Origin: Taenia hydatigena
Taxonomy: Eukaryota; Platyhelminthes; Cestoda; Cyclophyllidea; Taeniidae
Assembly (NCBI GenBank): GCA_036345935.2
Contig: JADWOT020001145.1
Span: 62,001-126,000, forward strand
DNA length: 64,000 nt
Direction of reading: 5' to 3'
The position numbers were made by a program, and so were the translations under genes. This document shows, piece after piece, positions 41,068 through 51,833 of this stretch. Every line of letters begins with the position of its first letter. Position 1 is the first letter of the stretch. The notes under the pieces are model-generated. The model worked only from the letters and a program-made list of their open reading frames with translations. It was not told the origin of the DNA and ran no database searches.

Positions 41068-41347
41068 GTGACCGACGCAATGGTAAAACACTTTTACATA
41101 ATGCGCGTATGGGGTAGCTCTGCATTGCGAGTATTTTTAGCACCACTAGCACTGGCTGTCACAAGTTTTAACAAATTAATGTTGGAATCAATTCATCGTC
41201 AACGCCAAGCAGTTCTTCTGCGAGATTTCAGCCTACTCTACGCCAGAAGTAAGGACGATGCAAAGCAACTGAGAAAATTTACACAATCAATGGCTTCCAA
41301 CTTACTCATATGCTCATTTATTGGTTAATAGACATCTTTAATTCCAG

Positions 41348-41615
41348 TCAATGTGATCGAAGTATGTCTACTTCGCTGTACATACTTTGCAATGAGAATG
41401 AACTCTGTCGCAGTATCGCAAGACATGCTACTCGCTGCAACACTCAACGCTGTTATCCTTCTCGCTGTTCACTTCACTCTTAACGCCACTGTCCGCTCTA
41501 CTTCAAATGAGCAGTTTGCCTTTGCTTTGTTCTTAAATAACTTTCCTTCCTCTGTTCGAAGGATGTTAATAGTCCAATGTATGGAGAACGGGTGGGATTT
41601 CCAAAAAAAATTAAG
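41348..41615 (+). CDS. Candidate internal exon of a membrane-like protein
   Basis: An open frame begins at an acceptor (TTTAATTCCAG, ending 41347) and ends at a strong donor (AAG|GTAAGT, cut after 41615). It encodes a hydrophobic stretch near ATLNAVILLAVHFTLNATVR, followed by SNEQFAFALFLNNF and a basic tail. A preceding open frame at 41068-41328, which ends before the acceptor, might be an upstream exon, but no donor joining the two was found. The pattern of a hydrophobic helix followed by NNF is loosely like TAPT1/TMEM39-type proteins; that resemblance is weak and is not used as a call. No function assigned. Confidence 0.25.
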
Positions 41616-42224
41616 GTAAGTCAAGCATCCCTAACCTGACTTCTACCTAAGCTTTTGTTTTAACGTCTCCCTTGGGTTCGCACACTCGGCAGTAGATATC
41701 CGGTTGTCTACAGCAAGTTTTTTGACCAATTTTCTTAACCCATCCTTGCACAGGTTGCGTAGCAGAGAGGATAGCTAATAAAAGAAAAACTGAGATCAGA
41801 AAAGTAAAGGACAGACATTTGCAAAAGCGTGGAGCCAGAAATAGTTGATTTTGTCATATTTAGGGGTAATTCTCAAAGCTCTTTATCGAAATTTAGCCCT
41901 CATTTTACCAACAATGGCAATGCTTTGCATTGCTAACTTTGTTAAGAGCTAACTTGGGATATTTACACCGTGTTAACGATTGGCGACCCAAGTTGCCTTG
42001 ACTGTGTGCTACACGAAGTTAGGAAAATTTAAAGAAAGACATGCTGCCTCCCGATCTCTTCTGTCACAAGGAAAAAATAAATTCTGATGCTACGTCCCAA
42101 ATAAAGTTAAAACGATACCACTGTTCCCTAGGCCAACAGACGCAACACTACAATAGACTATGCGACACACTGCGTGCACCATGCGCCGCTGATCGATTCC
42201 ACGCATTCCACATTAGCGCTAGAC

Positions 42225-42517
42225 ATGCTGCTGATCACGATTCTCTGGACTATTATCATTTCCACTATCCAGTTCTTCTTTTACGCCTCTCCTCCGCTAC
42301 GTTTCGCCCTAGTACTATGTAGCCTTCTATTTCTTCGCCGATCCTTCCCTCCTCATCCAAAGAAAACTAATGAGCCAAAGTTTAGGCTAAAGGCAGAAAT
42401 TGTGAAGATTAAGGGTGAGTCATGACGTTTCGCTCTCTATTTTCTTACCGAGCCATTTGTTTTATTTTCCTTTTTCCTTATTTTCACGCCACAGCCATAC
42501 GTTGGCTTAGATGGTAG
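42225..42517 (+). CDS. Candidate two-exon 70-residue membrane protein
   Basis: An ATG at 42225 opens 63 codons starting MLLITILWTIIISTIQFFFY, with a second hydrophobic block FALVLCSLLFL and then a basic Pro/Lys tail. A GTGAGT donor follows 42414. An acceptor (CGCCACAG, ending 42494) allows seven more codons before a TAG at 42515-42517. The hydrophobic segments suggest a small double-spanning membrane protein. The evidence is only an open frame with compatible splice signals, and AT-rich DNA easily produces hydrophobic frames, so this may be spurious. Confidence 0.18.
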
Positions 42518-43809
42518 CATTCTTGATTGGGCTCGTTACGACAGTTTTATGTGCTTCAGATTAACGCCTGTTTATATTTTAAAAACTATTGACTACGCTT
42601 ACAGCAGTTGCGCGGATGCTGATAAGCGGATATATAAATAAGTAGTTTGATAGAAGAGTTAATAAAATTATTTGCCCGCACTTGTTTTTTTTCCTTTTCG
42701 TCCACATAATCCCACTGCTTTATGCTCTGTAGTAGAACAACTATTTTTCTTTGCTTGCGCTGGCAAGATCGAGCCACCTCCACTTTCCTCTCTGGTTAGA
42801 AGCAAGCGTTTTCGAAAGCACAGAATCGGGAACACTCACCGACAATCTACTTTCGCAAATTGCGAAGTTACATTTAGGGATGAGTCGCAGATCCCTTTGC
42901 CATACCCGTGCTTTGATCGTTTTCTGCCTCTTCATAAATCATGCTACAGATGCGAAATAAGTAGCAAACGTAGAGGATCACAACTTTATGCCTACAGTCG
43001 CGTTACTACTGTAGACATACTGCAATAAGCTGAGCTAGACTAGGCTAGGTTAGATAAGGTATGGCTGGGCAGACCGACCAGATTGTCTATCCTACCATGT
43101 AAACCTTACTGATTATTTGTTTTCCATAATTCTAGTAATGCTTCATTTGCTACTGGCTGAAAAGACCACTGCTTTTAAGCAGACAGGAATTTTGTCTTCA
43201 GACTATTGGATTATAATTACATTTTGCTGGCTAAAATCGGACCACTGGTGCGTCGAAGCATAGCTTAAATGTCACCTAGCAGTGTTCACCATCTTATTCA
43301 TGTTGGGCTCTCAAGAAGAGCTCTTCCATTGAAGAAGCGCAAAAAACACTTATGCAGACAGACCTAACTCTATCCCACTGTTTGTAGTCTGCTTCAACCG
43401 AGAACTCTCAATCCAAGAACGGCAGGCGGTAGACGAACTCTAAAGCTGGAATGGTTGGTCCCGGGAATGCATGATTACTAACATCCTGGGATGGCTGCGG
43501 AATATAATTAAACAAATTCAGAAGTCCCTATTAATAGAATTGCGATAACTTACTTTGGAAGAAAAGACTACTATGCAAACAATCGAGAATTGGACAAAAT
43601 TACCTGCGAAATCTTCTTGTATATACACTACACATAAAGATCACATCTTCATTCTATTCGATTCGTCCTACACAAATTCTATTAGAAAAATGGATTGCAT
43701 GTGTTCCGATTTTTGAGTGAATCGAGCTAAATGGTACCAATTACGATTAGGGAAACATTATGTCCAAAATCCATTATGAGTTTTACAGTACATGAGATGA
43801 CGTGACGAA
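42518..43809. other. No gene recognised
   Basis: Open frames at 42672-43028 overlap in two registers and on both strands without domain support. The rest is AT-rich unique-looking DNA. Confidence 0.35.
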
Positions 43810-44292
43810 TTGGCACGCGTAGGAACGAAATCGCAGGATATCTGTGCCTTAGCGCATTTGATGCCTCCCATAAAATCTTCCAAGGCCTGCAACTATTCAG
43901 AATTTCGCCGTAGCCGAAACAACTGCAAAGCAGAACTGAATGTCAATGATCGGCGTTCTAAGTATGACGACCTCCAAAATAGATGTGGCAGGGAAATATC
44001 ACCAGAGCCGAAGAGCTATATGATATCTTTTCCGTTGAATAAGTGGTAAAATGATTGCAGCAACTAGTCTTCATCGGTATTAATTAGTCAAGAAATACAA
44101 TTAATCTCTATAGCAAAGAATTCATTCAAAAGGAAATATCTGCACCTTATTCAGAAAGTATTTAAAGCTTACCCCATAATAGATGCGGAGAATCTTGAAA
44201 AGGAACTGATCGGTAGGAACCTATGCTTCTGCCAAACAATATGTCAACAAAGTCTTTCTGCTGAATGTTATCGATAATGCGAACAAGGTAAA
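43810..44292 (+). other. Region immediately upstream of the parvoviral relic
   Basis: An 80-codon frame at 43810-44049, rich in Lys, Arg and Ser, is followed by AT-rich sequence up to the helicase motif. It may be a degraded N-terminal part of the replication protein, judging only by position and strand. No endonuclease HUH motif was found. Confidence 0.2.
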
Positions 44293-44782
44293 AGACAAAC
44301 ACTGCATTTTTATGGCATCACACATACTGGAAAATCGCTTTTGGCAGGTTTAATAATAGCACCCCTGCGGGTGAGTTAACGATGCTAGTAAATTGGCAAG
44401 CTATTAATATTTACATACAGGTTACTACAATCAATCGAAGGGGAGATAAAACGGCTTTCCTGTTTAATTATTTGCATAGACGATGGCATTGATGGAATGA
44501 ATCCTAAATCCAATGATAACCAAGGACTACTTCAAAGTTTTACTAGGAGGAACCGATATGGGAGTTGATGTAGTAGCTGTAATAATAGCTATTGCAGCAA
44601 ATGAAGACCTTGGATATCGTCTTACAAGCCAGAACAGGGAAGTATTAGGAACTCCTTTTGTCCAGCACAACTTTTACTTACAAATGAGCTCATATTTGGT
44701 AATTGGCAGCCCAGAAGAACCGCCAATTTATCTGTGTACATGCCAATTAGACTGTTTAAGAAAGATGGTTTTGTCTAAGTGA
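44293..44782 (+). pseudogene. Endogenous parvovirus NS1-like helicase remnant, copy 1
   Basis: Three plus-strand fragments in three reading frames, in the order expected for a parvoviral NS1 superfamily-3 helicase. At 44293-44340 is a Walker A region with FYG ahead of the P-loop GITHTGKS (44314-44337), matching the NS1 form FYGPxxTGKT. At about 44424-44465 is a fragment with NRRGDKTAF that aligns with copy 2. At 44513-44782 is a fragment with KVLLGGTDMGVDV followed by ANEDLGYRL, matching the LLGG...V and TNEDLG/TNEPLG motifs. At least two frameshifts separate the pieces, the Walker B acid pair is lost here, and the ends are missing, so it cannot make a working protein. In life NS1 nicks and unwinds the viral genome. 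Best read as an old germline insertion of a densovirus-like parvovirus. Confidence 0.72.
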
Positions 44783-44783
44783 A

Positions 44784-45020
44784 ATGTATGCACGAGTTGA
44801 AGTTTCGCATGAGAGGGATCATTTTGCAATGGCAGACAAAGCTAAAGGCGCCACAGTTCCTGGGAATAATGTTTTACTTAGAGGAACTCGAAATGTCAAG
44901 TTTGTAGGTGGTATGGGGAATAAGATCGTAGAAATTTCGACGCCATCCATTCCTTTTGGCAATACTGGTCATGCCGTGACTTTCAAAAACCGACATATGG
45001 TTAAAGTACCAAAATTATAA
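44784..45020 (+). pseudogene. Possible parvovirus capsid (VP) remnant
   Basis: A frame that follows NS1 copy 1 after one base, ending in a TAA at 45018-45020. Near its end PFGNTGHAVTFKNRH resembles the first beta-strand region of densovirus VP, where a Gly-rich segment leads to a TxTF(K) strand. A Gly-rich stretch (FVGGMGNKI) precedes it. Further protein-like pieces continue to about 45480, in more than one frame and with stops. Position downstream of NS1 on the same strand fits the parvovirus gene order. The sequence match is short, so the VP identity is tentative. Confidence 0.35.
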
Positions 45021-45627
45021 GAAAAATCAGTAGACAATTAAGCGGCTGCTTTTATGCTGCGCCTTTTATTTATAAATATAAATTTTAAAGCTATGAAACC
45101 ATGCTAAACAGCAAATGGAACGCATCCTATTCATTTATTTCCCATGGGAATGCTGGGCTTTAAAGTAGCCACCTACTACCATCTCGAAAAGAAGCTATTA
45201 GAGGAACCGTATCTGTTGTTAGAGAAAAAATGTCAATCATAATTAAATTTCGCTTTCGATAAGCAAAGACGTTTTTCTTAATGCTTTAAGACCTATGACA
45301 GAATTAGGTGCATTCAAAACCATGAATTATCAAGGCGGTTTTCACATTACGGACTTCAATGTTATGGGCATGCCGATCGCAAAAAAACCGTTAGATTTAC
45401 AGAAGGATATCATGAAATTATGTTTCAAATCCTACATTTCGGTATTTTTCTAAATGGCCACGAGACCATGGCTCCGTGTTACATGTGAAGCAAAAGCGGT
45501 TAATAAGATTTTTGTATAATTGTATGAGTATAATGAGCAGAAAGCAAGATAACATCAATACGTTACGCTTTTACGGCATAATTAATGCTAAAATATCTTT
45601 ACTGGTAAGGTCGACCACTGCGCTGTT

Positions 45628-45908
45628 GTGAATAAGTTCGCAACAATTGTGACTTTATGCAAGGGTATTTTATTGACTATTGTTGCTAACTTACAGATTT
45701 GCACAATTATTCGGCGTGGCGACCAGACTGCCTTCCGATTCGACGACCTATTAAACAAAACGGTGGCTTTAACGGAGGAGCCCAGATTTGCAATGAGGAC
45801 CTCAGGCTAGCTAAACTGGTCAAGGGAATGCAAGACCACTTATCTTCTTGGATGGCTGCCTTCCGTATCCTTAATCAAGTGCAACACAAGATATTAACAC
45901 GTAGTTAA
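45628..45908 (+). pseudogene. Endogenous parvovirus NS1-like helicase remnant, copy 2
   Basis: A 60-codon frame carries RRGDQTAFRFDDLLNK followed by TVALTEEP. That is the NS1 Walker B context, in which hydrophobic residues precede E-E-P. The first half aligns with NRRGDKTAF in copy 1, about 1.27 kb upstream, so this is a second copy of the same gene region. A degraded P-loop-like GKGILLT is weakly visible just upstream, and a different frame continues to 45908. The fragment is truncated at both ends and out of frame with itself. Two NS1 copies around a capsid-like piece suggest either a head-to-tail insertion or two separate insertions. Confidence 0.6.
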
Positions 45909-46069
45909 CCAAATTCATGCAAATCACATGCCATTGATGCGATTCTGATCGGATCATTTAGTTCTCTTATAATACAATATGTGCCTTAGAAGTTGCAAAG
46001 TTAAATAGACAAATCGAAGCACGAACCAAGCCACCTACCAGCAGCTAACAAAGTAGCAACCATATCTAT

Positions 46070-46917
46070 TTAGTTGGTCCTGGCAGCTTGTCTGAGTGGT
46101 GCATAAACTTGCTTGTAATACTGCTTAAGGTTTGCTTTTTCGGATACAATAACTTTTAACATGTTCACATCATCTAACTCGATCGTTGAGAAAATGACTG
46201 CTGAGTTGGTGGCATCGGTGTGATTGACGCCTGCTCCATGGTTAAGCAGGCATCGCACCAACTTGCGTGACCCGATGATGCAGTCTAATGGAGTACAGTG
46301 TTTAAATCTTCAGTCAGATCTGCTCTCTTAGGCCTACGCTCTAAGAGCAGTTCCACCGTCTCTAAGTTGCCCTGCGGAAGCCAATTAAAGTTGAGAGAAA
46401 TAGTGGATTCAAAGTAAAGAAATAGAACCGATGTTGGAATGCAAAGTATATAAATTCAGCAACCTCGATGGGTAGGTGGAAGTCAATTACTTTTTTGCAT
46501 GCAGCAAAATCGTCTTACCAATTTGCATGCAAGCTTCAGAGCGGATTTTTTGCATTCGCTTAGTTGAGAAGTTGGTGCGGCTCCTCTGTCGAGCAGGTAA
46601 CGAACAATCCCAGCATGACCTGACATGGCGGTAAACATCAGCTCAGTGCGTTTTCTTTCCTTTACCACTTCTACGGGAGTGTTGATATTCAAAAAAAGCA
46701 TCACACATTGCTAATCTTCTCCAGCAGGTGCATAATGAAGCGGAGTGTTGCCCTCCGTATCGGTTTTATTAACTGATGCCTTGTGTTCCAAAGGAGCACG
46801 TTCATTTTGCACAAACAAATCGTCTTTGTTTATTTTATTGTTGCAAATAAGAAAGGTATTGTTTTTGCTGTGATTCTTAGGGTCAATAGAAATTCCTGCG
46901 AAAACCATTTGTTTCAT
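46070..46917 (-). pseudogene. Ankyrin-repeat pseudogene (MASK/ANKHD1-like)
   Basis: Minus-strand ankyrin repeats in order: LEHKASVNKTDTEGNTPLHYA; RTELMFTAMSGHAGIVRYLL followed by DRGA; KKSALKLACKL|GNLETVELLL; VLH(stop)TASSGHAS; and VRCLLNHGAGVNHTDATNSA. A phase-0 intron fits at 46518-46372 (donor TTG|GTAAGA, acceptor CCGCAG|GGC), splicing exactly inside a repeat. Breaks are an in-frame TAG at 46713-46711, a second TAG at 46287-46285, and a one-base frameshift near 46262. Repeat lengths and the KKSALKLACKLG step resemble the MASK/ANKHD1/ANKRD17 repeat block (ESALTLACYKGHLDMVRFLL). Ankyrin identity is firm, the subfamily is inferred. Keeping the intron shows it is a decayed genomic copy, not a retrocopy. 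Its 5' part overlaps the outer end of the second inverted repeat. Confidence 0.8.
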
Positions 46918-48328
46918 CGTACTTAATGCCTGCTTTACGCATCTAGCGCCACATGTGAGGGGGTAGGCTTTGATGCGATGGTGGCCGTGCGTGGTGTGCG
47001 GTTCGCGCTAACGAGCCCAGGTGTGTAAGTACCCTTGTTTGTAAATTTTGACGTATTTTATGCGCATGCATAAGAGACCCTTTATTATTGGCATGAAAGC
47101 GTGACTAGCGACTTTGAGGCTTGCTGAATTCGCGGTTCGTGCAATGTTCGTGGTGGAATACTCAGATTTCATTAACTCGTTTAATTAGATGCTTAAGTGC
47201 ATTTGACACTAGAGTGGTCTCTGCTGATCCTGCCTGTTTTAAGTTGTTTTTCAGTCATGCTGAAAGGCGAGGGGTCCGATTTCTCTATTACTGGATACAA
47301 TTGCTGCATTTGTGGGCAATGAATTGCATATGGAGTCGGTGGGTCTGCCACTTGAGAGCAGTCGAACTATTTCAGACTAGTCAGAGATAACTTTCTTGGT
47401 AGATTCGGGGAGACTGTAAGTGAAGAGTGCAGCGTTTGTATGGTGTACACCTCTACCCCCAATTTTCGTCTCTAGCGCATTGCTGAATTGATACCGTAAG
47501 GTTTAGGCGTAGATGAGAGGAGATGCGAAGTAACTTGGACTCGAGAATGCTAGATTAATTAATTAATGCTTTAGTTAAAGTCCGTGATGTCATTGAGGGG
47601 TTTTTATGCAGAGATCTAAAATCTTTTGGGTAACTTACATGCCTCCAGCGGCAGGTGGTAAGTTGGGATGATTTTCGCATATGGGCATAATTTATCCGCT
47701 CCCAAAAAATACTACTTTACGCCATTTTCCAGTTGTAAAGGGTATGATCAATGCCCCTCCTTCGCTGTACAGTCGTTGGTGCGCCAAAAGACTTAGCACT
47801 CTTTCATCATAAAGCTTGCTGCACAATTTGATAAGGTGTGATTAATTTAGCAGTCCTTGGATGAGGCGAAGAAATGCGGTGAAGGCGAAGGCTCGCGGTG
47901 TTGCGTCCTTGGTGGGACTGCAGGTGTCACGAGATGGATTCTTTCCTCGCCTCTTTTCTCGGCCGTGAGTGCAGCTGAGGTCTTGGTGACTCTGTTGCCT
48001 TGTAGGAGGTGCAGTAAGTGTTCACCCTCTTCTTACCAACGTTGCATGCATTTGATGCGCTGATTAATGCAGAGTGACCTAATGTCATCTCTTGAACGCG
48101 TTTTCCTTATTTGTTTGTCATAATTGGCTGAAGTGAAGTGCCATAAGCATATTGGGTGAGGTTGGTAGCAGTGAAACATACGTAGGAGTGTTCTTGGTGG
48201 ATAATTGCATTTATTTTATGCAAACGAGCTTTTCATGAAAAAACAATGGAACATCTGAGCTGTGGTGAAGCCGTTGTAAAGAGGGTTTGTAAAGTCATGT
48301 TTTGAGGGTTCATCCGTTTTCTGTAACG
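46777..48328 (+). repeat. Left arm of second inverted repeat
   Basis: Pairs with 51834-53635. The inner part (about 47727-48328) is close to identical to its partner (paired coordinates sum to 100,162 with no indels). Outside about 47727 similarity falls to roughly 75-80% with indels and fades near 46777. The inner end is sharp at 48328 (TTCTGTAACG). It overlaps the 5' end of the ankyrin pseudogene. Confidence 0.9.
47264..47380 (+). other. Small open frame kept in both repeat arms
   Basis: A 38-codon frame with GPISLLLDTIAAFVGNEL and then GLPLESSRT before a TAG. The matching place in the other arm (minus 53175-53058) reads LILLLFVTTTSFVGDE and DLPLESIRT before a stop. The frame, a hydrophobic leader-like start and the LPLES motif survive in both copies despite about 20-25% DNA divergence. 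This could be a signal-peptide exon or chance. No start or splice partner established. Confidence 0.22.
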
Positions 48329-49069
48329 CACCATATAAAGTGGTCGTTTAATGGCCATTTGAAACGGATGTTGAAGACGCGGACGATGTGTATCCTCAAC
48401 CTTGTACGAATTCTTCTGCCAATTTTATGTGGTCCGTCCATTTCAATCTGAAATAAGTGAGGAAGTGTAGGAGCCACAGGAGGAAAAAGCGATTAGATGT
48501 AGTAAAGGGAGTTGGCGGGTGTGTGGGTGAGTGAGTGGGTGAATGGGTGGGTGGACGATAAGGTGTTGGCGGAAAGTGGAGTTGAAAATAATAAGGCAAC
48601 CAACTAGGCATGCAACGAGCAACGAATGTAGATCTTACTTCACCCAGGATAGAACTGTCGACCTGGTAGACTAGAATGACAAGTTAGAGGAGAGGATGAG
48701 ATGAATGTCTTCGCACTTTAATGCACACAGTCAGGCGCAAACACACACGCAGACGTTCCTACCTGTTTTGGTGGGAGACCGATGGAGGCGACCTTCTAAA
48801 AGGACGAAAACAAAGATAGATAATGGCACACACACAAACGTACACACACAAACTGAGGCAACCAAACAGACAGACAGGCAGGCAGGCAGGCAGGAAGCGC
48901 ATATTCTTACTCGTTAATGTAGAGCGCCAGGTGGAGGAATCCTCTAAAGAGAGAAGGAAAGAATTGAGCAGTGAGATGATGAGGTGGGAGTTGGGCGAGT
49001 CTACAAATTACGAGGTGGGAAGTAGGAGCAACGCGCTCACCTTCGCTCTCGAGGGGGTAAGTGGAGGAG
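48329..49069. other. Loop sequence with simple repeats
   Basis: Near 48510-48560 the plus strand is G-rich with GTGGGT/GAGT repeats. At 48734-48897 CA-rich runs (ACACACACAAACG, CACACACAAAC) are followed by CAGACAGACAGGCAGGCAGG. No gene supported; frames through these runs are artefacts of the repeats. Confidence 0.6.
48818..48897 (+). repeat. CA and CAGA/GGCA microsatellites
   Basis: CACACACAAACGTACACACAC followed by four-base repeats CAGACAGA turning into GGCAGGCAGGCAGGCAGG. Confidence 0.85.
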
Positions 49070-50700
49070 GAGTAGGAGTAGGAGACAGAATTGAGGCAAA
49101 GTGGTGTGGGACAAACTACAACAACGGAAAGGAAGATAGGAATGGAGAATGAATGGCGATGCAGGCTAGGCTACGCTGAAAGGAGATTTTGTTGTAGGCA
49201 AAGCGTGACTGAGTTAGATGCAGAATAGTCCATGCTAGTCTGATGTAGGTTGCGAACCTTGGCACTATTGAATCATGTCATAATGAAGAGTGAGACTAGT
49301 GGGGCGATGAAGGAGACTTACAAAGAGGGCGTTGGCTGACAATGAGGTGGGAGGAGGATGAGGCTGAGGCGAATTTGGGCTGGGTTCGAAGAAGGGGAAG
49401 GCGAGCGCAGCGTAAGGAAGGCAGAGAAGCGACATTTTCTTGTGCCACTAAATTGGAAAAATAAAGACAAATGAATGAAATGAGGGGAGTACCAACTCTT
49501 TTTGGGTTAAATTGAATGCGTAGAGCACAAACAATGAGACATCATGCAAGGTGCAATACTTGGAAGCATGTAGGACGTTGTAGTGGGAGACAACGGAGGC
49601 ACTCACCGAAGGCGCGTTGCAGTGGGGCATGGGCAAGGGGACGTAGGGAAGAGAGCTGCGGTCCCTCCATTTTGAAGACATCGCCAGGCCTACTATAGTC
49701 TCAGTACCATGATCCCTAGTGTCTGCGAGAAAGAAAGAGAAGACCTTAAGTTTCATGGTATGGAGTTGTGTGGGGTGGATTAGGTGGGTCAAAGTAGAGT
49801 GTTGGTGAGGTTGACTCCGACGGTAGGCAAGATGGACGTGGTAGTCCTGTCCATGCTCTCCTTTCCTGCTTTATGCAAGCCTGTCATAATTCAGCGAAGG
49901 TGACTAGTCTGCTCGGTGGCGACCCAGTACAATCTAGTCAAGCCTGGTCCTGCATACCGTGCTACAGTGCTTCTACAGTGGAATGTACATATTGAGCAAG
50001 TTATTGTTACTACGTCAAGAGGTCTCTCGCTGATGCTGCTACTCATTAGGTGAATGTAAGGGCATGGAAGTGGCATGAAGAGTAAGCGTGGTACAGCAGG
50101 CGTGGTGTAGGGTATGAGTTGATTAGAGAAATCGGCGACTCACCACTACAGATTACTATTACGTTAGCGACGTTGCGTGTTTGACGCCTTTGTCTAGGCC
50201 TCTGCCTGGCAGAATTATTTCGTTGCATTGCTAAGCAACGCGAGTGTACGTCTGAAAGAGACAAAGGAGTGATTGAGAGAGGGGCAGAGAGATGAGAAGC
50301 CGAGGGCATGAAATGGGACAGGGTGGGGAAAGATAAAAGGGGATTGAAAATGGCCGCCGTAAGTTGACTATGCGCAGTGCTGTGGTGCAGTATTCGGCAT
50401 TTCTCTGACTCTTTCTCCTGTCTACTCCGGAACTGATTCACCTACCTACCCACTCATCTAGCCATCTGAATGAGTAAAACTTGAAGAAATATACCTATTG
50501 GGAGGAATTACGACTTTTCAGTAGCACACTCGAAGAGGCTAAAGATAGTTTTCCTATCCATGGGATTGACACTGGATATCAGATTTGATGAAAATGGAAT
50601 GACGCACGCAAATTAAATAATGAGGAGGGGGAAGAGGATGGAAAAGTTGGCACGAGGGGAGGAGAGGCAAGGAGGAGAAACTGGTGGCATAACTTACCCC
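49070..50700 (+). repeat. Dispersed GA-rich repeat, copy A
   Basis: Shares long collinear blocks with 62740-64000. Landmarks: ACTAAATTGG at about 49448 (62826); GCACAAACAATG at 49526 (62908); GGCGCGTTGCAGT at 49610 (62972); GGTAGTCCTGTCCAT at 49841 (63233); ATGCAAGCCTGTCATAA at 49873 (63264); ATCGGCGACT at 50131 (63432). Overall similarity is roughly 75%. It ends in a tail block (50513-50662). No transposase or reverse transcriptase is visible and frames on either strand are not shared reliably, so it is a non-coding repeat of unknown class. Confidence 0.75.
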
Positions 50701-50895
50701 TAATATCTACTGTAGGTATCTGTTTCGGCCTTTTGAACTCTCCGGAATGGAGGACCGGGCGGTTGGAACTGATGCCGTGATGGCGAGGGAGGTGACAAAC
50801 GTAAAAACAACAGAAGACTGAATAGGAGGATAAAACAAAGTGGAGGGGAGGCATTGATGGCCAACTGAATTGACGGGACGAATCCACGAAGAGAG

Positions 50896-51312
50896 ATGAG
50901 CAGGAATAGACAAAACAACACGTTGACAGGCATGTTCGACGCTGTTGTGCGATGGACCATTTCGAATTCCACACGTGTGAATCGATTAGCGGCACGTTTT
51001 GTCGCGTGGTGTCTCTCAGGACCGTCTGATGTTGGACTTAGGAGGCACCCGTTGTGGATGGTTTTGCGGAAGCAGACATCACTTGCCTTCGTGTCTTTTT
51101 ACCTTGGTCGATTTCTCTGCATCATGGCGCATGCAAAGGCGGCGAAGGAGGATGAGACGGACCACCAATACCAATGTGCTTTGAATGAAGTGCGCTGCCT
51201 TGTCTGGTCTGCTTTCTGTCAGCTTTTATCTCTGTTGTTTCCTTTTGAAAGGACGACTTTCGGGCAGTCGGGCAACGCGAGGTATGAATCTAGTGAAGAC
51301 AGTAGCGACTAA
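50896..51312 (+). CDS. Unidentified 138-residue open frame
   Basis: An ATG-started frame without intron, beginning MSRNRQNNTLTGMFDAVVRW and ending in an acidic serine tail ESSEDSSD before TAA. A hydrophobic region LAFVSFYLGRFLCIM lies near the middle. It sits in the loop of the second inverted repeat, just after the dispersed repeat. An antisense frame of equal length covers its first part. The acidic tail and length are somewhat more than chance, but no family is recognised and no promoter was seen. Confidence 0.28.
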   Translation: MSRNRQNNTLTGMFDAVVRWTISNSTRVNRLAARFVAWCLSGPSDVGLRRHPLWMVLRKQTSLAFVSFYLGRFLCIMAHAKAAKEDETDHQYQCALNEVRCLVWSAFCQLLSLLFPFERTTFGQSGNARYESSEDSSD

Positions 51313-51833
51313 CTCCCATCGATTGACATAGAGCTCGTGAAGGCGTGTTTTTGCTGCCACCAATTCGCCTCTGTGAATTTACAAGGACAAGTTCTACCTC
51401 CCCATGGAGATACCACGATGACTAGGATGGATCTGGACTACCATCACACACGAATGTAATGTTTTCTCACGTGCAGTTCATACGTCTTGCAGCCATCTTC
51501 GCTGCAGAGTACTAACTTGGGCCAAACCACACAGATAATCAGTTGTGCCAGCTCAACCTAACAACTGAATTGTGATGGGTACTAGTACCTTAATACTAAT
51601 TAGTAATTTGGAAGCACCAGAGGGAAATGGTAACGCTACCAGATTCCAACGGAGATGCATGTAAGGAAATGCAAAAATCACACCAGAGACCACAGTGATG
51701 ACGCTCCACAGACAAACAATAGGCCACGAAGGTGTAAAAGGGACACCACGACCCTACGTGTTCATCTGCTAGCTCCTGTCCAATGCAAGCAATATCCATC
51801 TAAAAGGGCCACCAAATGACCGAACACAGAGTA
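51313..51833. other. No gene recognised
   Basis: Loop sequence between the unidentified frame and the right arm of the second inverted repeat. Confidence 0.4.

Noticed and set aside
48396..48611. Minus-strand frame with Pro-Thr-His-Ser repeats
   Set aside because: Translation of the GTGGGT/GAGT simple repeat, not a protein.
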